Under the pieces are notes generated by a model that was not told where the DNA came from, ran no database searches, and saw only the letters and a program-made list of their open reading frames with translations. Source: Hormiphora californensis (Eukaryota > Ctenophora > Tentaculata > Cydippida > Pleurobrachiidae). From it: a stretch of DNA of 64,000 nucleotides. Where the stretch lies: NCBI GenBank assembly GCA_020137815.1, contig CM035356.1:6117082-6181081 (forward strand), read 5' to 3'. Positions 58,499-64,000 of this stretch are shown here, one piece after another (the first letter of the stretch is position 1; every line of letters begins with the position of its first letter). Made by a program: the position numbers and the translations under genes.

Positions 58499-58645
58499 TT
58501 ACTTTGTCATGTCAGAGAGTTCTTTAAATTTGAGATATTCCCTCTCATCCAGGTACGATGTGTATAGTTTCCATAGTACCAGTCCAAACATACAGGGGAA
58601 GATGAGAGCTGATAGGATCGCCATAACTATCCATGCTGCGTTCGA
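58499..58645 (-). CDS. Alternative last exon T1: TM anchor and tail
   Basis: A phase-0 acceptor (TTTTCAG|TCGAACG), then 48 codons and TAA. It encodes a helix NAAWIVMAILSALIFPCMFG followed by LVLWKLYTSYLD and a tail EREYLKFKELSDMTK. It aligns by eye with T2-T4 (pattern I-L-x-x-L-x-x-P in the helix, then Y-x-K/D). The stop codon lies within a GTAAGT donor-like sequence. Probable role: a membrane anchor and cytoplasmic tail for a protein whose body is encoded beyond 64000. Confidence 0.72.
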   Translation of the reverse strand, partial: SNAAWIVMAILSALIFPCMFGLVLWKLYTSYLDEREYLKFKELSDMTK

Positions 58646-59336
58646 CTGAAAACTGAAAGGTAAGTTCAGGGTTGAAAAAAGGTAAGGTCAGGGTTGGAAA
58701 GAATTGGGCGGGTTATTATATGGCATGATAAAATAATCTTTACATGATCTGATCAGCATGTTACAACCGAAAATAGACATGCTGGCATTGCGATCAATCG
58801 AATCTATTTGATTGATCCAGTTAATTGTTACGTCAGCCTGCATTAACAGCATGAAGCCTAGCTAAATTTGGGGTTTCCAAGAGGAAATGAGTTTCATTGT
58901 TTCTCATTATAGCTCCCAGCTGGAATGTTTCTATTTTGGATATCACTATATCACACAGCTTTTGAAAGTATTGAATCCAATACAGGTCGAGCTGCAGTAA
59001 CACTGCCAGTATGAGCAGGAGAACTAATATTAGTAACTTTTGCAGTTGTCTTTGTATAGCAATGTCTTTGTAGCAATGCAGATCCTCTCATTTGCATGCC
59101 CAGTTGTTGTTTCGCGAATACTGATCCTCTGAAGACTCGTGCTGCAGACTTCACTAGTTCATCTGCCCTACTCTGCCCTACATCTGCCCTACCCGAGGAT
59201 TTATAAAGAAGTTCATTCATACCCATGGATATGATATACGCAGCGTATTTAACTCAATTTCATGTGGAACGATGCCAAGAACACGAGCTGATAATTCCTA
59301 CCGGGGTTCCTACTTTGGGCTTCCTACTGTAAGCGA

Positions 59337-59428
59337 CAGGTACCGACCGAATCAGGAAATACTGGTCCCTGATTGGCTGATAACCAGTCACGTGACCTAA
59401 ATAACGAGTTCTGATTGGTTGTTTACTA
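59337..59428 (-). mobile_element. hAT-like MITE, copy 3, one end lost
   Basis: Reverse orientation relative to the copies at 12654 and 37572: CAGGTACCGACCGAATCAGG, then the complementary core CTGATAACCAGTCACGTGAC. The far terminus is missing. A 26-bp sequence containing ACTTTGGGCTTCCTACTGTA is repeated on both sides (59311 and 59430). Confidence 0.8.
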
Positions 59429-59572
59429 CTTTGGGCTTCCTACTGTAAGCGATCAAGGGTTCTTACTATGAAGACGAAATATTGATATTTTTATAGTCCA
59501 TGGAAGTCATCCGTCGAACCTTGAATGATTCTATTCATTATATTCCACTGGAATGCAGAACATGGAGAATTT

Positions 59573-59622
59573 TGTTTTGTTCAAACCCCGGGCGTGGGGA
59601 AACAGGGTCGAGTAAGGCAAAG
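59573..59622. repeat. Short dispersed repeat (TGTTCAAACCCCGGGCG type)
   Basis: TTTTGTTCAAACCCCGGGCG, then TGGGGAAACAGGGTCGAGTA and AGGCAAAG. It is the closest single-copy relative of the unit of the minisatellite at 57478-58498. Confidence 0.7.
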
Positions 59623-59987
59623 AAAATCAGAATGATGACCCAGTTTTCGATATTGGTGACCACATTACATCTCAAAACATATTGCTTTGCAGCATTCTCA
59701 AAATATTTCAGGGTTCAGTTACGGAGATCTCTGCAGCTAAATTTGGGTACTTTTTAGTAATTTGAAAAGGTTTTGAAAAGGTTTTGTAATTATTTAAAAG
59801 ATTGTTTTTATCTTCTTTGTTGATTGGGAATTTTTTATTGATGTAATGGTTTAAGTGGGAAGTAATTTTGATATCTCCTTCTGGTGATCAACACACACAC
59901 ACGCCCTCTGTACAACAGTTTAATGGGGAATCTCACACATACACGGGCAGAACTCGGTTAAGGAGAGATTAATTAGTATTCTGAATA

Positions 59988-60064
59988 GGGTTTGGTAGCT
60001 TAGTGGTTTATAGCTCCGAGCATGTCTCTCTGGAGGTCCCTGGTTCAATTCCCGGTCAAACCCA
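59988..60064 (+). tRNA. tRNA-like gene or tRNA-derived SINE head
   Basis: Seven perfect acceptor pairs (GGGTTTG with CAAACCC), an A-box TAGCTTAGTGG and a B-box GGTTCAATTCC in a good T-arm, followed by a T-rich run. The anticodon arm is irregular: CTCCGAG pairs with CTCTGGAG only with a bulged base, and position 33 is not T. The anticodon is therefore unclear, and a tRNA-derived SINE or a decayed tRNA is more likely than a working one. No CCA is encoded, as usual in eukaryotes. Confidence 0.5.
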
Positions 60065-60254
60065 GTATTTTTCGATTTTCTTCCCTATTTAATTCTTGCT
60101 CTGAACTCATTATTCAGAATGGTTTAAGTGTTTTAACATTGTGTGACTTTGAATAAAAAGTATTAAATCCGAATCGTTCTTTCTTGACGAAAACAGTTAT
60201 GTTAGTAAAGGTAAACATGTAGGCTCAGTTTGGAATAAGAAGTTGAAAAGATCA

Positions 60255-61400
60255 GGGGCTCTTCGACGAAACTTTAAGCACACTTAATAAATAAGCTCTC
60301 TTTAGAGTTACACAAGGAAAATTTTTCAGACTTGTCTCGAGAGGGGTGTCGTCGAACGCTTTCCAAAACCTCACTTTAGGTCCTTGGTGTGAACCACGTG
60401 TATACCACGTGAAGCCCCGGATCACCCCTCGTGTATGGGTGTAGAAAACCAATCAGGGGATCGAAACTGGACACGTGATAGGATTTCCATTACATGGGTT
60501 TACACAGGCGTCAATTTGGTCACGTGTAGGGTTCACCAGCCAATAGTGTTAGCGAGATATCACACCAGATTGGGGGTGAAGAAGAAGTTTGACTTCCATT
60601 TCTCAAGATTCAAGAAATTTCAAATCTTCAAAACTCTGTGTACTCTTACAGTAGCTGGCAATGAATGTTATAGCAGACAAATAGAGATCTAACATTGATT
60701 GTTCATTATCAATTATGAAAAATCAATAAACCTATACACTAATAACTTGCAATATTATTTAGGCCGGGTAAAATGAATAGATAGGCTGCTAGATGAAGAG
60801 ATAAACAGTGAAAGTATAGTAGTAGTTCACTGTTCATCTTGTCCTGCCAGAAGGAAAACAACTGAATTCATCCACATCTTATCTGACTGTGAGAGTCTAA
60901 TACAGATGGTGTATGCAGTATGGGCTTGGCTGAAACCCCAAACTAGTGCCTCAATATTGTGGTTGAGTAGAGATAGCTAACTGGGGGACAAGGAATGCCA
61001 TTTTATCTTTTTTCTACATGCGAGAAGCAAAATATACACTGTTTTGTAGCATCTTTTACTTGCCAGCGCTGTCTTGTCTACCATTAAGTCTCCTCTGGAG
61101 GAGACTTAACAAACCTCACTTTTCTCGATATTTGAGTGAGATATTGCGTGAACTATGACGTCATTGTCGCTTCAATTTGGCCCAAATCACGTGATTTTAC
61201 CACGTGATTAGGGGGTTACGCAAGGTTTGGAGAGCTTGTGTAAAACTTCACTTACTACCCCTCAATTTTCACTGAGCAAGATTTCTAAAAAGTTTCGTCG
61301 ACACAAACTATGCTTAAGGGGTGTGAAAATCAATTAGAAGGTGTGAAAGGAGAGTTACGCAACGTTTTTAAGTGTGCTTAAAGTTTCGTCGAAGAGCCCC
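60255..61400. mobile_element. 1.15 kb non-autonomous DNA transposon
   Basis: The termini GGGGCTCTTCGACGAAACTT and AAGTTTCGTCGAAGAGCCCC are inverted repeats of at least 33 bp. Flanking AGATCA at 60249-60254 and 61401-61406 is a likely 6-bp target duplication. No transposase ORF is seen. Confidence 0.82.
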
Positions 61401-61406
61401 AGATCA

Positions 61407-62243
61407 AAAGTCAGAACTTGTTGAATTGGAAAGACTTTGGATTGGGGGCAAGATCTCACCAAGAACAGTATCGTCTTTGGATCGAGGAAGAAGATGGCAT
61501 GGACCCAAAGAGTGCCAGTCAAATATTTCTTATCCGTAAGTGTTTTAGATAGCAGAAACCACTCCGAGATCACTCGATTTCTTTACTTTAGGATTTAAGT
61601 TGTTTGAACCTGTAGAAGATCATATCATCCACTGCCACATGGTCATCGTGGGAACACTCAAGTCAGGTCCCTCTCTCTCAGTCAGTTCAGCACAGAGTTG
61701 TTGTTCCTTCTACTTTATCTTTGCACAGGAGGATCACCTTGGATTGCACCTTGAAGTACTTTCCGTTTGAAACTCTCGAACTTGTCCCTGCTGAGATATT
61801 GTTCCCCAGCTCCGGTCCTATGATCGCGAATGACGTAAAGTGTTAGGTTAGATCTGTACTCTTTCGCCGTTTTGTTCATCGATCTTACAATCGCCTTGAT
61901 CCTCGTCCTTTGCTTTGAAACAGAGCTGCACTCTGCAGGTCGTTGCTCACCTGACCACTGTGTCTAAAGTCAAGATATCTCTCTTCTTCCAAAAAAGCCG
62001 ATGATGATGTCTCTTACCGCCCCTAGTCCACACCACATCTGGCTACTACAGATAATGATGGGTATAGTTGAATGTTGATGTGTTATTACCACCGTCATGC
62101 TAGGAGCCCTCCCTGCATTAACACACTGGGCCCCACCTAGTATCGCAGCTTGTTGTCACCCTCCTTTACCCTCGGAAACAGAGAAAAATTCAATGAATAA
62201 CTTATTAAAAATCTGAATAAGATGATGATATCACGATAATAAT
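61407..62243. other. No gene recognised
   Basis: Unique sequence between a DNA transposon and anchor exon T2. A further diverged anchor exon could lie here, but none is clear. Confidence 0.3.
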
Positions 62244-62393
62244 TTATTGAACAAATTGCCGCTCCTTGCTCTGAGCGAAGTGTCTCTTGATTTTGAAGTA
62301 CATGATGCACTGCCAGAGGAAGAAGCTAACGATTGTGGGGAGTATCAGACCAAGGATAGCCGCGAGGATTAGGGACAAGTCGTCAATTAGATG
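62244..62393 (-). CDS. Alternative last exon T2: TM anchor and tail
   Basis: A phase-0 acceptor (TTTCCCAG|CATCTAATT), 49 codons and TAA. Helix LSLILAAILGLILPTIVSFF, then LWQCIMYFKIKRHF and a tail AQSKERQFVQ. It shares A-I-L-G-L-x-x-P and Y-F-K-I-K-R with T3 and T4. Confidence 0.75.
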   Translation of the reverse strand, partial: HLIDDLSLILAAILGLILPTIVSFFLWQCIMYFKIKRHFAQSKERQFVQ

Positions 62394-62987
62394 CTGGGAA
62401 AGAGTATCATCATGTCATGGAGATCTTCGAGATCACTTATAGAATATGCTACTAAGATTTAGATGTGTATTATAACAGCAGAAAACAGAAAACTTGCTGC
62501 GTGTTCCAAAGGTTTGAAAGCTAGCTGAGTGCTCAGGGTTCTCTCTTGTAATTTCTCAGGGCCCAGTGCCCCAATCTTTCAAATACCCAAAAGGTGAATA
62601 TTATTGACTCAGGGTAATGTATCCCTTTGTTCGGTCAGATGAAAGTAAAACTAACACCTGTGCCGCACGTGCCCATGATCCCTCCACCTAGCAACTTTCT
62701 CTCACACTCACATTTATTCGATTAATCTACTTCACAGTTCACACTTTTTCTTCTATGATCTCACGGTTGCAAATTATCCAACTAAATAGTCCATATTACT
62801 AAGCCATGCGGTTTTCACTAAAGTTTTAGTTAGCCACCTAGGAGTACCCAGATAATTTTATAAGAAAATCCCTGCTGTTCTCTCTCACTTTAATTGGCAC
62901 GGTCTGCAGTGTAGGTTTTATGAATTAAATATCTTTTGGCACAAAGTCCCATATAACCCTGGAAATACATCAGAAGAGGGTGGTGTT

Positions 62988-63122
62988 TTAAGAATTTGCA
63001 GCGGCTGACTCGAAGTATCGTCGGATCTTCACGTAAGTTAGCACTTGGAGGATGATACAGCTAGCAATCCCAGGGAAGACTAACCCAATTGAAGCAGCAG
63101 CAATGGCCTCATCCACACGTAG
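62988..63122 (-). CDS. Alternative last exon T3: TM anchor and tail
   Basis: A phase-0 acceptor (ACAAG|CTACGTG), 44 codons and TAA. Helix AAASIGLVFPGIASCIILQV, then LTYVKIRRYF and a short tail ESAAANS. The first codon is Leu, as in T4. Closest to T2 in the juxtamembrane segment. Confidence 0.75.
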   Translation of the reverse strand, partial: LRVDEAIAAASIGLVFPGIASCIILQVLTYVKIRRYFESAAANS

Positions 63123-63220
63123 CTTGTTTGTTTGTTTGGTTAATATATTTGATAGTTTGTGCTAGCCGAGAGTTTCAGCTGTATATAAAGTCCCTGCAAT
63201 CAGCGCATGCTCAACAAATC

Positions 63221-63376
63221 TCAAAGAGTGATCTTGAAGGGGAGCTGGTGTGAGAAAATTCCCTTGTGTATTCTCAGGTAGAGGATGGTGAAATAGATGA
63301 GGAGGGAGCAGATGGCTGGGGAGCACAAACCCAAAATAGCACATAGTACAGCCATCGATATGTCGTAATGAGTCAG
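63221..63376 (-). CDS. Alternative last exon T4: TM anchor and tail
   Basis: A phase-0 acceptor (TTCCCCAG|CTGACTC), 51 codons and TGA. Helix AVLCAILGLCSPAICSLLIY, then FTILYLRIHK and a tail GIFSHQLPFKITL. It is the cassette nearest the upstream exon at 63946. Confidence 0.75.
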   Translation of the reverse strand: MTHYDISMAVLCAILGLCSPAICSLLIYFTILYLRIHKGIFSHQLPFKITL

Positions 63377-63800
63377 CTGGGGAATGCAGTTTGGGTAGCG
63401 GCGGCCCCGAACTCGAAGAGTGAAGGGGGAGGGGCACTATAACATTATAACTGTATAAAGAATACCCATAAATCAACAAAATCAAGAATGGTATTTTATG
63501 TTTTTCAGCGATATTACTATAGCTCAGCTTCATGTTTTTCAGCGATATAACTACTAGCTCAGCTTCATGTTTTTCAGCGATATAATAACTAGCTCAGCTC
63601 TTCATGCGTTTTGTTACCTTGTCATCGCACCACACCGTTGCATCGATCAGTACTTCGTGTTTTATCCGTTCACTCTCAAACGTTGCAATCGTGTTGTTCT
63701 TCACGGCAATGTAGAACCTCACCACACAATTCGTCTCATTATCGTTATTCTCTCCACAGTTTATCACCTAAATTCATTTGCTCGTCACGGATATTATTTA

Positions 63801-63925
63801 AGTGAGAGTGGACAGAAACAGAATTGGACGAGATTGTTGTAGGTAGTAGAGAGTAAAGCTCTCCAAGCATTTTGTGTTTTCCCGCTCTCATAAGACATAT
63901 TTATCGCTGAGATACAATTTTATAG
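63801..63925. repeat. Half copy of the TTAA element
   Basis: AGTGAGAGTGGACAGAAACA and following sequence match the left arm of the element at 56148, after a TTA trinucleotide. The right arm is not present. Confidence 0.75.
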
Positions 63926-63945
63926 AACGGGGTCTGTTGACGGAC

Positions 63946-64000
63946 CTGGCTATCGAAATTTGGATCGTTGAAGATATCCTCCTCAAGATTTGGTATTGTC
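63946..64000 (-). CDS. Upstream exon of the anchor cluster (partial, cut by window end)
   Basis: The open frame reads TIPNLEEDIFNDPNFDSQ and ends in phase 0 at a GTCCGT donor. Its phase fits all four anchor exons T1-T4 downstream. Too short to name a family; an acidic juxtamembrane segment is a reasonable reading. Confidence 0.5.

Larger units (their letters stand above)
58646..60254. other. Intron/intergenic: repeats only
   Basis: Contains a truncated MITE (59337-59428), a dispersed repeat (59573) and a tRNA-like unit (59988). The ORF at 58951-59226 has no recognisable motif. Confidence 0.4.

Overview
The window is nuclear DNA of an animal. Genes are split by short GT-AG introns, and families tied to animal adhesion and signalling are present: kindlin, tetraspanins, a frizzled/LDLa/NTR secreted protein, an SLC6 transporter and rhodopsin-like receptors. 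Dense GA/CT microsatellites, long minisatellites, foldback elements and LINEs fill the spaces. The compact genes and diverged families suggest an early-branching or other marine invertebrate. I cannot name the species or phylum from sequence alone.

Layout. 1-3562 (+): 3' two thirds of a kindlin gene. 3896-6662: a 1.39 kb palindromic element with TTAA duplications and an 817 bp hAT-like element. 7325-18548 (-): a tetraspanin locus. 19042-22175 (-): three tandem copies of an unrecognised 81-82 aa intronless gene. 22200-25300: foldback repeats, one unknown ORF and a long TTCCC array. 25346-27815 (+): an unrecognised multi-exon gene with one exon duplicated. 28540-31730 (+): a LINE. 31774-34369 (+): an ankyrin/MYND gene and an intronless short-chain dehydrogenase. 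34691-50276 (-): a 14-exon SLC6-type transporter; its largest intron holds two opposite-strand receptor genes and a LINE. 50692-54194 (-): a gene with frizzled, two LDLa and NTR domains. 58499-64000 (-): four paralogous membrane-anchor last exons plus the edge of the upstream gene body.

The most interesting system is the tetraspanin locus. One set of 5' exons (18548 to 16390) encodes TM1, the small loop, TM2 and TM3, and ends in phase 0. Downstream lie five complete sets of exons (A-E), each encoding a large extracellular loop (CCG and P-x-SCC motifs), TM4, a cytoplasmic tail and a stop. All five open in phase 0, and the loop passes to the TM4 exon in phase 0. Four of the five have no TM1-TM3 exons of their own, and some gaps between sets are too short to hold any. 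The simplest reading is one gene that joins a constant membrane part to one of five alternative ligand-loop/TM4 cassettes, in the style of clustered protocadherins or mod(mdg4).

The 58.5-64 kb cluster repeats the same logic: an upstream exon ending in phase 0 (63946-64000) faces four tandem, phase-0, stop-containing exons, each encoding one TM helix and a different tail. In three places a minisatellite reiterates a splice-site region. Isoform use is inferred from reading phase and geometry; no transcript evidence is available here.
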